This document shows, one piece after another, positions 7,451-15,172 of a stretch of 16,345 nucleotides of DNA (position 1 is the stretch's first letter; the number at the start of each line of letters is the position of its first letter). Origin of the DNA: UMGS172 sp045648145 (GTDB taxonomy: Bacteria > Bacillota > Clostridia > Oscillospirales > Acutalibacteraceae); NCBI GenBank assembly GCA_045648145.1, contig JAZRNK010000072.1, positions 1-16,345 on the forward strand, read 5' to 3'. A model generated the notes under the pieces. The model searched no databases. It worked only from the letters and a program-made list of their open reading frames with translations, and was not told where the DNA came from. A program made the translations under genes and the position numbers.

Positions 7451-8115
7451 CAAAATTCCTCACAAATATCCATTTGCAAATTATATTCATCCAAGGCCGA
7501 TTTTATCTCACTATAAGAATAGCCCTTTCGCATTATAGCAGCAATGGTTTTGTCAAGATCGCCTTTTTCTTGCAACCTTGTTTTATACTTTTTCTCAATA
7601 AGCGCCACTATTGCGGCAGTTGCGTCATATTCAAGCTTCTCGGCGGCAAAGTCGGCGGTTTCTCGGTCAATGCCCTCTGCTTCAAGCAGGTACTTTGCCA
7701 TTTTTAAAGAAACCTTTTTCTCGTCAACTATCCGTTGAATTCGGCGCTTGGCATATTCCAAATCGTCTATAAAGCCCAGCTCTTCCATTCGTTCTACCGC
7801 CGAAACTGCGGCATACTCGGGAAACGACTTTTTCAACTTATCAATAAGCGTTTTTTTCGAACATGCCGACTGTGATATATACCACATAGCACGTGACTTT
7901 GCACGTTTTATGTGTGACTCGCAAACAAGTTCACATAGCTCGTCGTCGGTCAATTCATATCCCGATTTTAAATTTTTAATTTCACAAAGCTCACTGTCAA
8001 GCACCAAAAATCCTGCCGCATCAGTATCGGCACCGTAATCTGAAGGATTTACTTCGCAGTCAAATATAATACCGCAAAGACTTTTGTGCCTTGGACGTAT
8101 TTCAACAATTCTCAT
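7450..8115 (-). CDS. recX: Regulatory protein RecX
   Basis: Small RecA-binding protein that limits or adjusts RecA filament growth (family knowledge). The 221-residue product has an N-terminal region of about 65 residues poor in recognisable motifs, then the tandem three-helix RecX repeats: one starting near 72 with RAMWYISQSACSKKTLIDKL, one near 114 with FIDDLEYAKRRI, and a third near 196 with RKGYSYSEIKSALDEY. Its start codon shares one base with the recA stop (TAATG), and its stop shares one base with the rimO start (TGATG). This couples its synthesis to recA and explains why no separate promoter is visible. Sequence conservation in this family is weak, but the position after recA makes the call firm. 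Confidence 0.92.
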   Translation of the reverse strand: MRIVEIRPRHKSLCGIIFDCEVNPSDYGADTDAAGFLVLDSELCEIKNLKSGYELTDDELCELVCESHIKRAKSRAMWYISQSACSKKTLIDKLKKSFPEYAAVSAVERMEELGFIDDLEYAKRRIQRIVDEKKVSLKMAKYLLEAEGIDRETADFAAEKLEYDATAAIVALIEKKYKTRLQEKGDLDKTIAAIMRKGYSYSEIKSALDEYNLQMDICEEF

Positions 8116-9224
8116 TACTCAACGTCAACGTCAATGTTAATTTTCGATTTACGTTTGGGCTGCTCTGCCTCTACAGTCTCGGGCTGTGCCTCAACTGCTT
8201 CGGGCTGTTTTACAGCTGTTTTAAAGGCGGCCATAGACAAAGACTGCAGCTTTTCACGGATTTTTTCCTCTATTTCTGCGGCAATTTCGGGATGCTCGGC
8301 AACATAAGTCTTAGCGTTATCCCTACCCTGCGCAATCTTTTCATCGTTGTAAGAAATCCACGCGCCAGAGCGCTTAACAATGTCATATTTAATGCCAAGA
8401 TCGATAATCTCGCCTGCGTGAGAAATACCGCGTCCATACATAATATCAAACTCAGCCTCTTTAAATGGAGGTGAAACCTTGTTTTTAACAACCTTTGCTC
8501 TCGTTCTGTTACCGACGATTTCGCCGCCAACCTTAATAGCTTCAATACGGCGAATATCAAGACGAACCGATGCATAGAAACGCAACGCTCTACCACCTGT
8601 GGTGGTTTCGCTACTGCCGTACATTACGCCAACCTTGTCACGCAGCTGGTTAATAAAAATAGCAATACAGTTGGATTTAGAAATAGCGCCTGCCAGCTTT
8701 CTCAACGCCTGCGACATCAATCTTGCGTGAAGTCCCATATGAGAGTCACCCATATCACCCTCGATTTCAGCACGGGGAACAAGTGCCGCTACCGAGTCAA
8801 TAACAACAACATCGATAGCACCGGAACGAACAAGCGCCTCAGTAATTTCCAAAGCCTGCTCACCTGTGTCAGGCTGAGAAACAAGCATCGAATCAATATC
8901 AACGCCTAATGCAGCAGCATAAGCAGGGTCAAGAGCGTGTTCAACGTCGATAAAAGCAACCTCTCCGCCTTTTTTCTGCGCCTCTGCAATTACGTGCAAA
9001 GCAATAGTGGTTTTACCTGAAGATTCTGGTCCAAAAATCTCGACAATTCTTCCTTTTGGCAAACCGCCGATGCCAAGCGCCGCATCAAGACCGATAGATC
9101 CGGTCGAAATATGGTCAACGCTCATATGAGCGTTTTCACCCAACTTCATTATGGTACCTTTTCCATATGCTTTTTCAATCTGCTCTAACGCCGTCGCTAA
9201 AGCCTTTGCTCTATCATCTGCCAT
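8115..9224 (-). CDS. recA: Recombinase RecA
   Basis: ATP-dependent strand-exchange protein for homologous recombination and the SOS response. The 369-residue product starts with the typical ADDRAKALATALEQIEKAYG block. It has Walker A GPESSGKT at 65-72, VVIDSVAAL as Walker B, the loop containing GDSHMGLHARLMSQALRKL, INQLRDKVGVMYG, and an acidic C-terminal tail. No intein is present. ATG at 9224 was chosen over an in-frame ATG six codons upstream because AAGGGA lies between them at workable distance and family N-termini begin here. It follows prmC by 44 bp. I found no GAAC-N4-GTTC LexA box in that gap, so if SOS control exists it acts elsewhere. Confidence 0.98.
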   Translation of the reverse strand: MADDRAKALATALEQIEKAYGKGTIMKLGENAHMSVDHISTGSIGLDAALGIGGLPKGRIVEIFGPESSGKTTIALHVIAEAQKKGGEVAFIDVEHALDPAYAAALGVDIDSMLVSQPDTGEQALEITEALVRSGAIDVVVIDSVAALVPRAEIEGDMGDSHMGLHARLMSQALRKLAGAISKSNCIAIFINQLRDKVGVMYGSSETTTGGRALRFYASVRLDIRRIEAIKVGGEIVGNRTRAKVVKNKVSPPFKEAEFDIMYGRGISHAGEIIDLGIKYDIVKRSGAWISYNDEKIAQGRDNAKTYVAEHPEIAAEIEEKIREKLQSLSMAAFKTAVKQPEAVEAQPETVEAEQPKRKSKINIDVDVE

Positions 9225-9268
9225 TTTAAAACATCCCTTCATCTTTATATTGTAATAGTTTGAACTAA

Positions 9269-10105
9269 TTATAACCCTTTGTATGTCCCATAAACAACCC
9301 TGTCGTTACCGCCGTAATCTTTATCTAAAAAAATTTCACAAAAACCTTCGTTGGCTAAAATTGAGGAAACCGCTTCGGCTTGATCATAACCTATTTCAAA
9401 AGCCAATTTTCCACCAATTTTGAGCGCTTTTTTCCAATTCTTAGTTATATTTCTGTAAAATATGAGCCCATCCTCACCGCCGTCAAGCGCCATACTCGGC
9501 TCACGCAAAACCTCACGTTGAAGCGTTTTTATAACCTCGGTGGCAATATACGGTGGATTGCTGACTATCAAATCAACGCTCTGCATTAAACTTTCAGGTG
9601 GCAATTTTAACACGTCACACTTAAAAATTTCTGCCTTTATTGCATTTAATCGACAATTTTCTTTCAAATATTCAATAGACTGCTCACTTTTTTCAAAAAA
9701 CGCAACCTCGCAGTCACTGTTTTTTGCTATAGCTATTCCAACGCAGCCACTTCCCGCGCACAAATCCAAAACCTTTGGCTTTATAGTTTGCGGCAAAAGC
9801 TTTATTGCGCGTTCAACCAAGTGTTCGGTATCAGGCCGCGGAATTAAAACACCCTCGCCTACCTTAAAAGGCAAACCGTAAAACTCCCAAAAACCCAATA
9901 TGTACTGTAACGGCTCTCGCTTAGCTCTTCTTTCGGCAATGTTGAATGCTTTTTTCTCCTGCTCTTGAGTAACAATTTCATCACCCAATATAACAGACTT
10001 CTCGACAACAAATTCAACTATTTGTTTAGCCTCAAACTCGGCCGCTTCAATCTCGCCCACTTTAAGCGCTGCTGCTATTTTTCGCTTTAACTCGGCTGCC
10101 GTCAT
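9269..10105 (-). CDS. prmC: Peptide chain release factor N5-glutamine methyltransferase PrmC
   Basis: Methylates the glutamine of the GGQ motif in release factors RF1 and RF2, improving termination. The 278-residue product has an N-terminal helical domain ending at REPLQYILGFWEFYG (64-77), LIPRPDTE (87-94), SAM-binding VLDLCAGSGC (112-121), and catalytic NPPY (183-186) in VSNPPYIATEV. The ATG overlaps the stop of the DUF1385 gene as ATGA, implying coupled translation. DUF1385-prmC adjacency is common in Firmicutes, often with prfA next; here recA follows instead and no prfA lies in the window. Confidence 0.96.
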   Translation of the reverse strand: MTAAELKRKIAAALKVGEIEAAEFEAKQIVEFVVEKSVILGDEIVTQEQEKKAFNIAERRAKREPLQYILGFWEFYGLPFKVGEGVLIPRPDTEHLVERAIKLLPQTIKPKVLDLCAGSGCVGIAIAKNSDCEVAFFEKSEQSIEYLKENCRLNAIKAEIFKCDVLKLPPESLMQSVDLIVSNPPYIATEVIKTLQREVLREPSMALDGGEDGLIFYRNITKNWKKALKIGGKLAFEIGYDQAEAVSSILANEGFCEIFLDKDYGGNDRVVYGTYKGL

Positions 10106-11085
10106 TTAATTTCATCTGCCCCATCTTCCGGGATAACACTTTTCATAGCCTCTATAGCTATCTCAATCATACTATCATCCGGCTCTTTCGTGGTCAATCT
10201 CTGTACCCACAAGCCCGGTGCGGCTATCACTCTTGTGACGACATTATCGTGCTTACCGCAAAACTTTATAAGTTCATAACCTATTCCGCAGGTAAGCGGT
10301 ACTAACAGTACTTTTATCGGCACCCAAAGATAATTACGGGTAATAATAAACTCCGGTAACACAAGCACAAGCACACTGCTTATTAAAATGCCAACCGCTA
10401 ACATTAAAAACATAAACGACGTTCCGCATCTTGGGTGAAACCTCTGAAATTTTCTGACGTTTTCAACCGTAAGCTCTTGATTATTTTCATAACAGAAAAT
10501 TGTTTTGTGCTCAGCACCGTGATACATAAACACACGCTTAATATCCTTTTCAGCCGAAACCAAGGCTATGTACGCAATAAATATTGCGATTTTAAGTACA
10601 CCCTCAATCAAGCCTTTAAAATATTTTAAATCATAAGGTGACAAATAATTAATACCTTTGTATACAAGCGACGGAAGGTACATAAACAATGCAAGCGCCA
10701 ACAAAACACCCAACACAGTACCTATCACCATAACAACGCCCATAAAGGCTTCGGATGAACCGCTTTTTTTGTCTTTTTTTGCGGTTTCTTCCTGCTCTTT
10801 AGCAGTGTTTTCGCTTTCTTCCTCCAGCTCGGCAAAGCCCGAAATATCGGCAGAAAGCATCAACGCTTTATAGCCCGAAATCATAGCTTCTATTAAATTA
10901 ACCATACCGCGAACAAGCGGAAATCCAAAGAATTTGCACTTATCACGCAAATGCTTTTCTTTAACTTCAGACAGATCAATGCTGCCATCTTTTTTTCGGA
11001 CAGCCATCATGGTTTTGTAAGGGCCTTTCATCATTATGCCCTCAATCAACGCCTGTCCTCCGATTGATGTTTTCTTGTTTGACAT
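10102..11085 (-). CDS. DUF1385 (YqhQ-like) membrane protein
   Basis: 327 residues. The family signature is present as GGQALIEGIMMKGP (9-22), YHGAEHKTI (188-196) and RFHPRCGTSF (215-224). The histidine, glutamate and cysteine residues in the last two look able to bind metal (inference). Hydrophobic spans appear at about 114-142, 156-177, 222-247 and 252-273. Between roughly 86 and 110 lies a highly charged linker rich in Glu and Lys. The biochemical role of the family is not established to my knowledge. ATG at 11085 follows AAAGGAT, which is inside the end of the histidine kinase gene three bases away. Conserved next to prmC in Firmicutes. Confidence 0.85.
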   Translation of the reverse strand: MSNKKTSIGGQALIEGIMMKGPYKTMMAVRKKDGSIDLSEVKEKHLRDKCKFFGFPLVRGMVNLIEAMISGYKALMLSADISGFAELEEESENTAKEQEETAKKDKKSGSSEAFMGVVMVIGTVLGVLLALALFMYLPSLVYKGINYLSPYDLKYFKGLIEGVLKIAIFIAYIALVSAEKDIKRVFMYHGAEHKTIFCYENNQELTVENVRKFQRFHPRCGTSFMFLMLAVGILISSVLVLVLPEFIITRNYLWVPIKVLLVPLTCGIGYELIKFCGKHDNVVTRVIAAPGLWVQRLTTKEPDDSMIEIAIEAMKSVIPEDGADEIK

Positions 11086-11088
11086 TTC

Positions 11089-12546
11089 TTATCCTTTCAC
11101 GTCAGGCGGAAAAATAACCTCGGTTATCTCGTCAGGTTGAGCCTTAACGGTAGGCAACACTATCGTTACCGTTGTTCCTTCGTTTTCGGTACTTTCCAAG
11201 AACAAAAGACCGTTATGGTTACGGATAATTTCATCCGCAACGGCAAGACCGATGCCCGAGCCGCGCACATTGTTATTTGCTTTAAAAAACTTTTCTTTTA
11301 CGTGGTCTATATCTTTAGCAGGAATGCCGCAGCCCGTATCACTTATGGTAACACGAACACAAGCTTCCTCGTTGAATAGCGAAACTACAACATGACCGCC
11401 TGCCGACGTATATTTTATAGCGTTATCAATAACGTTAATAAACACCTGCTTTATTCTGTCACGATCAGCCATTATCATATCGGTTTTTTCAGGCTTTACA
11501 AGTACAAGTGAAATTTTCTGCTGACGGGCAATTTCCTCATACATATCAACAACGCTTTTTACAATCTCAACAGGGTCGTTAAGTGCAGGTGTTATGCTAA
11601 GCGTACCTGCTTCCAAACGTGAGAAATCAAGTAATTCCTCAACAAGTCCTGAAAGACGGGTAGCTTCGCCCAGCATTACGTCAACACCGTGCTTGACAAC
11701 CTCGTCATCCTCACCTATTGAAAGCTGCACCGTTTCACCCCAGCCCTTTATGGCAGTAAGCGGTGTTCTTAACTCATGTGAAACCGAGGAAATAAAATCA
11801 TTCTTCATGCTCTCAGCGTGTTCGAGTTCATTCGCCATATAGTTTATTGTGTCGCACAGCTCACCGATTTCGTCGTTTCTTTTAACCTCCAACTTGGCCT
11901 TCAAATCGCCTCTGGCAATTCTTCTTGCAACGGTGGTAACCTCACGAACAGGACGAACAATCGACCTTACAAAATAGACACCTGTAAGCAGTGAAAAACC
12001 GAATATACAAATTCCAATGGCTATAACACCTGCTAAAGCAATGTTAAAGCCTCTGACAACACGTTCCATCGATACAACCACACGATATGCACCGTTAGAG
12101 CCATAACCCAAATCGGGAAGTATGTCGGTAATGGCTAAAACCTTTTCACCGTTGGCATTTTTACCATACCAATGAGCCTGACTACCAGTCAAAACTGCCT
12201 GCGAATAATCGGTTGCGCTCTTGTGAACGCCCTGCGTAGCAAAGCCGTTGGTGGTAACCACCATGTTGCCCTGCTTGTCAAAAATCTGGACCTCCACTTT
12301 ATCACGATAGGCAAAACCTTGTACATATTTTCTTGCCGATTCGTGAAAGTTTTCCTCGTCGGTCAAGGATAAAACATTTATGTCTCTGACGTAATCGGTA
12401 GCCACGTCAACCACCGAGTTTTTATATTGATCAAACATCAAAATGCCGACAACAATAATACATATTGCTATTACAAGCAATATCAACGACATAACGTTAA
12501 CCAACCATTTTCGTGTTATGCTTTTAAGCTTTATGGTCGTTTCCAA
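11089..12546 (-). CDS. Sensor histidine kinase (two-component system)
   Basis: 485 residues. A first membrane span lies at about 15-37, an extracytoplasmic sensor region of about 130 residues (38-167) follows with Cache/PAS-like features, and a second span lies at about 168-193. HAMP follows (about 191-244), then HisKA with the phosphoryl-accepting H257 in SSVSHELRTPL. The ATPase domain shows an N box NVIDNAIKYT (371-380), DTGCGIP (403-409) and GSGIGLAV (429-436). All catalytic elements are intact. The start is TTG at 12546: it sits seven bases after AGGAGG and no better start lies near. It follows its response regulator by 39 bp. The signal sensed is unknown; the lipoprotein encoded first in the operon is a natural candidate accessory. 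Confidence 0.93.
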   Translation of the reverse strand: METTIKLKSITRKWLVNVMSLILLVIAICIIVVGILMFDQYKNSVVDVATDYVRDINVLSLTDEENFHESARKYVQGFAYRDKVEVQIFDKQGNMVVTTNGFATQGVHKSATDYSQAVLTGSQAHWYGKNANGEKVLAITDILPDLGYGSNGAYRVVVSMERVVRGFNIALAGVIAIGICIFGFSLLTGVYFVRSIVRPVREVTTVARRIARGDLKAKLEVKRNDEIGELCDTINYMANELEHAESMKNDFISSVSHELRTPLTAIKGWGETVQLSIGEDDEVVKHGVDVMLGEATRLSGLVEELLDFSRLEAGTLSITPALNDPVEIVKSVVDMYEEIARQQKISLVLVKPEKTDMIMADRDRIKQVFINVIDNAIKYTSAGGHVVVSLFNEEACVRVTISDTGCGIPAKDIDHVKEKFFKANNNVRGSGIGLAVADEIIRNHNGLLFLESTENEGTTVTIVLPTVKAQPDEITEVIFPPDVKG

Positions 12547-12585
12547 GATTTCACCTCCTCAAATTTGATTATTTTACAGTTAAAA

Positions 12586-13287
12586 TCAGCCGGTGCACCA
12601 TTTATAGCCCATGCCCCAAACGGTAACAAGGTGCTTTGGGTTAGAGGGCTCATCCTCAATTTTCATACGCAAACGGCGAATATTAACGTCTACAATCTTT
12701 TCCTCGCCAAAATACGACTCACCCCATACGCGTGTCAAAATATCATTTCTATCAAGCGGTGTATCGGGGTTGGTAAACAAATACTCAATAATTTGAAATT
12801 CAACCTGAGTCAGTTCAATATTTTTGTCATTCTTTGATAATGTGCGACGGCGCAAATTAAGCGCAAACTCACCATGACGAATTTCTTCAGCCAACTCCTT
12901 GCCGGCATTGCCCATGAGCTCAATTCTGCGGTAAAGCGAATCCACTCTTGCATTAAGCTCGGTCGGGCTGAACGGCTTAGTTATGTAGTCGTCTGCGCCA
13001 AGCATAAGACCGCTTACCTTATCCATCTCCTGCGTTCTTGCCGTAAGCATTATAATTCCTAAGCTTGGTGAACGCTTTCTCAATTCCTTACACAGAGCAA
13101 AGCCATCCATTCCGGGCATGGTAATATCCAAAAGAGCAATATCAAAGCCTTGCTTATCATTGTCATAAATTTCCAAGGCCTCCTCACCCGAGCCGGCTTC
13201 AACCGTTTCGTAGCCAACTCTTCGAAGGTTAATTACCTCAAACTCACGAATATTCTGTTCATCCTCAACAATAAGAATTCTTTTCAT
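12586..13287 (-). CDS. OmpR/PhoB-family response regulator
   Basis: 233 residues. The receiver domain has the acidic pocket E8-D9, phosphorylation site D54 in LLDITMPGMDG, T82 and K104 in YITKPF. The C-terminal winged-helix DNA-binding domain spans about 132-231, with the recognition helix near 196-211 (KIVDVNIRRLRMKIE) and wing VWGMGYKW. All switch residues are present, so it should be a phosphorylation-dependent transcription factor. ATG at 13287 is preceded by AGAGGA. It lies 14 bp after the lipoprotein gene and is followed by the partner kinase. Regulon unknown; the inverted repeat at the operon promoter is a possible self-target (inference). Confidence 0.94.
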   Translation of the reverse strand: MKRILIVEDEQNIREFEVINLRRVGYETVEAGSGEEALEIYDNDKQGFDIALLDITMPGMDGFALCKELRKRSPSLGIIMLTARTQEMDKVSGLMLGADDYITKPFSPTELNARVDSLYRRIELMGNAGKELAEEIRHGEFALNLRRRTLSKNDKNIELTQVEFQIIEYLFTNPDTPLDRNDILTRVWGESYFGEEKIVDVNIRRLRMKIEDEPSNPKHLVTVWGMGYKWCTG

Positions 13288-13301
13288 GACTTGTCCTCTC
13301 T

Positions 13302-14654
13302 TTATTTTGTTTTGTTCTGATTGTTTTGCTGCACTACCTTATCGCTTTGCAAAAGATAAAAATTATTCTTTATATATTCAAGACCGGGATTAAGCGCACT
13401 GTTGCCGAATTTGACAATATACACGTTTTCAGAATCTCTTGTTATTTCGTTAAAGTTTTCAAGCTTAGCGCGGTTGTTTTCCCATTCTTTAACGCTTACA
13501 ACCTGGATTCTCATAAACTCCTCACCCTCGAGGGCCAATTCGCTATCCCATCTTGCAAAGATGCGTATACGCAACTCGGTGTTACGGGTGATCGCAAAGG
13601 AGTTCATCCAGTTTTGCGGAACAGTAAGACTGTAGCCGTCAGAAAAGTTGGTGACCGAATGAGCAAACGGCTCAAACCTACTGCCGTCAAATCGGTTCCA
13701 AGTAGCAACGTAGACACTGTCGGTTTCAGCGCTGCCTTCGGTTGCAGGCAGCTTTTGTGTCAACGGTATATCAATACATCCGTCACCGTCGTAATCCTGT
13801 GAAAGTATCGACGACGCACGTAAAGTACGTGAGTTTTCGCCCGTTACGTTAAGGTTAATAGCACTTGTAAGCTCACCGTCTTTAAGATATAAAATTTCGG
13901 TAATAACACCGGTAGATTTGTTGGCATCAACAAATAGTGCCGGCGTTCCGGAAACAAGCTTTGAAAAAACAGGCTCGTAATAAGAGGTAATAGAGCCATC
14001 AAGCTCACATTGACTTTTTTGAACAAGCTTTTTATCCTCTAACGCCAAAAGTGTTGCGGTCGACGTATCGTTCTGACTGTCAAGATACAAAGCTACTATT
14101 TCACTAATACCGTCGTTTTCAAAATCGCAAACCGATACAACAGAATACTCGGTACTTACAACCTCCTCCAAAACGCCAGAGTCAATACTGTAAACCGAAA
14201 GATATTTATCAATGGGCGAAAACCTATTCCAGCTAACGACAACTTTGGGAACTGCACTCGAATCGAGTCGCACAAAATCTACCGATTCAACCGCCGAACA
14301 GTCAATCTGCAAATCCGAAACCGATTCCCACTTGCCTGCTTTCCAACGAATGTAATTAATATGCATTACGGTAGTCTTGTCGTCAGTTTCGGTACTATAA
14401 AATGCGACAACCTCAATCCTTCCGTCACCGTCAATGTCTTTTGTGATTATCGCCGACCTGTACTGACCGGCTGAGGGATAAACTAAAGTAACACCCTCAC
14501 CCACCGAGGACTCTAAAATCTGCTGGATTTCATAAAGCTCTCCCGAAGGCTTTGGCGGAGAAATGCGGTCGTTAATATTGATACCAAAATCAGTACACGA
14601 GCACAATAAAATCATAGCAATAACGGTTAGCACTAGACTTATAAATCTCTTCAT
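13302..14654 (-). CDS. Lipoprotein with FG-GAP/VCBS-like repeats, function unknown
   Basis: 450 residues. A classical lipoprotein signal: KR at the N-terminus, a hydrophobic core, and lipobox L-C-S-C with the lipidated residue C20. The mature part contains at least three acidic repeat motifs resembling FG-GAP/VCBS or dockerin-like calcium loops: DIDGDGRIEVVAFYS (73-87), DFENDGISEIVALY (177-190) and DYDGDGCIDIPL (287-298). This suggests a beta-propeller-like fold on the outer face of the membrane (inference). No catalytic motif is visible. ATG at 14654 follows AAAGGAGAG; an earlier in-frame start at 14717 would destroy the signal peptide. First gene of the operon with a response regulator and histidine kinase directly behind, so it may sense or modulate for them. 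Confidence 0.85.
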   Translation of the reverse strand: MKRFISLVLTVIAMILLCSCTDFGININDRISPPKPSGELYEIQQILESSVGEGVTLVYPSAGQYRSAIITKDIDGDGRIEVVAFYSTETDDKTTVMHINYIRWKAGKWESVSDLQIDCSAVESVDFVRLDSSAVPKVVVSWNRFSPIDKYLSVYSIDSGVLEEVVSTEYSVVSVCDFENDGISEIVALYLDSQNDTSTATLLALEDKKLVQKSQCELDGSITSYYEPVFSKLVSGTPALFVDANKSTGVITEILYLKDGELTSAINLNVTGENSRTLRASSILSQDYDGDGCIDIPLTQKLPATEGSAETDSVYVATWNRFDGSRFEPFAHSVTNFSDGYSLTVPQNWMNSFAITRNTELRIRIFARWDSELALEGEEFMRIQVVSVKEWENNRAKLENFNEITRDSENVYIVKFGNSALNPGLEYIKNNFYLLQSDKVVQQNNQNKTK

Positions 14655-14705
14655 CCGACCACTCTCCTTTTCAATAAAATTTGCTATAAATTTCGCATTA
14701 AGACA

Positions 14706-14737
14706 ACACTGTCCCACGATGCAAATTTATACAGTGT
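14706..14737. repeat. Inverted repeat at the lipoprotein-operon promoter
   Basis: Perfect 7-bp arms ACACTGT (14706-14712) and ACAGTGT (14731-14737) separated by 18 bp. One arm abuts the -10 element and the other lies some 20 bases into the transcript. It could be a protein-binding dyad or a hairpin in the 5' untranslated region; nothing distinguishes these from sequence alone. Confidence 0.5.
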
Positions 14738-14738
14738 A

Positions 14739-14747
14739 ATTATATCA
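14739..14747 (-). promoter_or_regulatory. Extended -10 promoter of the lipoprotein-two-component-recA run
   Basis: TGATATAAT on the minus strand matches the extended -10 form TGn-TATAAT. No good -35 is present 16-18 bp upstream, but A/T tracts there could act as an UP element. The start would be near 14732, giving a leader of about 75 bases. The stretch from here to the tRNA terminator (14748-14842) is very A/T rich and holds no gene. Confidence 0.6.
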
Positions 14748-14842
14748 TAAATAATTACTTTTTCATATACTTTTTTATAAAAAATTTAAAACTTTTTAAC
14801 GTTTACTTTAAAAGCTTCTTCTTTTGCGACAAAATAAAACAA

Positions 14843-14876
14843 AAAACGCTTCACGTATGAAAACGTGAAGCGTTTT
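14843..14876 (-). terminator. Intrinsic terminator of the tRNA operon
   Basis: Perfect 14-bp arms AAAACGCTTCACGT (14876-14863) and ACGTGAAGCGTTTT (14856-14843) around a six-base loop, followed on the minus strand by more T residues. It begins at the last bases of the tRNA-Glu CCA end. Confidence 0.93.
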
Positions 14877-14950
14877 GGTGACCCGGACGAGAATCGAACT
14901 CGTGTTACCGCCGTGAAAGGGCGGTGTCTTAGCCGCTTGACCACCGGGCC
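14876..14950 (-). tRNA. tRNA-Glu (anticodon TTC)
   Basis: Full cloverleaf of 75 bases including an encoded CCA. The acceptor stem is GGCCCGG with CCGGGTC (one G-U), the anticodon stem CCGCC with GGCGG encloses loop CTTTCAC with anticodon TTC, and the T arm is ACGAG-TTCGAAT-CTCGT. Discriminator base is A. Downstream partner of tRNA-Met. Confidence 0.97.
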
Positions 14951-14976
14951 GTAATGCACCCGTTATTACGGGCACA

Positions 14977-15053
14977 TGGTAGCGGTAATTGGACTTGAAC
15001 CAACGACAAATCGGGTATGAACCGAGTGCTCTAGCCAACTGAGCTATACCGCC
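14977..15053 (-). tRNA. tRNA-Met (anticodon CAT, elongator type)
   Basis: 77 bases including encoded CCA. The acceptor stem is GGCGGTA with TACCGCT, including a G1-U72 pair that I also recall in the Bacillus elongator tRNA-Met. The anticodon loop is TTCATAC and the T arm GTTGG-TTCAAGT-CCAAT. The initiator hallmark of three G-C pairs in the anticodon stem next to a C1-A72 mismatch is absent. Base 27 (C) faces base 43 (T), a mismatch at the top of the anticodon stem. A 5-bp hairpin (14959-14972) lies in the spacer before tRNA-Glu. Confidence 0.93.
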
Positions 15054-15081
15054 ATATTTGCACAAACTAACGTGCTTGGCT

Positions 15082-15110
15082 ATTATAATACCGCCGTCCG
15101 TTTTTGTCAA
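15082..15110 (-). promoter_or_regulatory. Consensus promoter of the tRNA-Met-tRNA-Glu operon
   Basis: Exact TTGACA (15110-15105), 17-bp spacer and exact TATAAT (15087-15082). The predicted start near 15075 leaves about 20 bases of leader before tRNA-Met. Confidence 0.92.
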
Positions 15111-15131
15111 GACTTTTTTTCAAAAACGGAC
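15096..15131. repeat. 11-bp perfect inverted repeat across the tRNA promoter -35
   Basis: GTCCGTTTTTG (15096-15106) and CAAAAACGGAC (15121-15131) with a 14-bp spacer. The left arm occupies the promoter spacer and touches the -35; the right arm lies just upstream. As RNA from lepA it would form a stable hairpin, but no U tract follows, so a simple terminator is unlikely. It occupies most of the lepA-tRNA gap. Confidence 0.7.
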
Positions 15132-15172
15132 AGCAAATTAACAAAATATACTCTGCATACTTGTGTTTACAA

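Noticed and set aside
8091..8474. Plus-strand open frame of 127 codons opposite recA
   Set aside because: A shadow of recA codon usage; low-complexity sequence with no domain.
9240..9242. ATG six codons upstream as the recA start
   Set aside because: It lacks a ribosome binding site and would place AAGGGA inside the coding region; family N-termini begin at 9224.
9256..9267. Short dyad TAGTT-TG-AACTA before recA as an SOS operator
   Set aside because: Arms are only 5 bp with a 2-bp gap in A/T-rich DNA, and it does not match the Gram-positive LexA consensus.
14959..14972. Hairpin CCCGT-TATT-ACGGG between the tRNAs as a terminator
   Set aside because: The stem is 5 bp and no U tract follows; more likely a spacer or processing structure.
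14808..15110. A 100-codon minus-strand open frame across the tRNA region
   Set aside because: It runs through both tRNA genes, the terminator and the promoter; it is a by-product of structured RNA genes.
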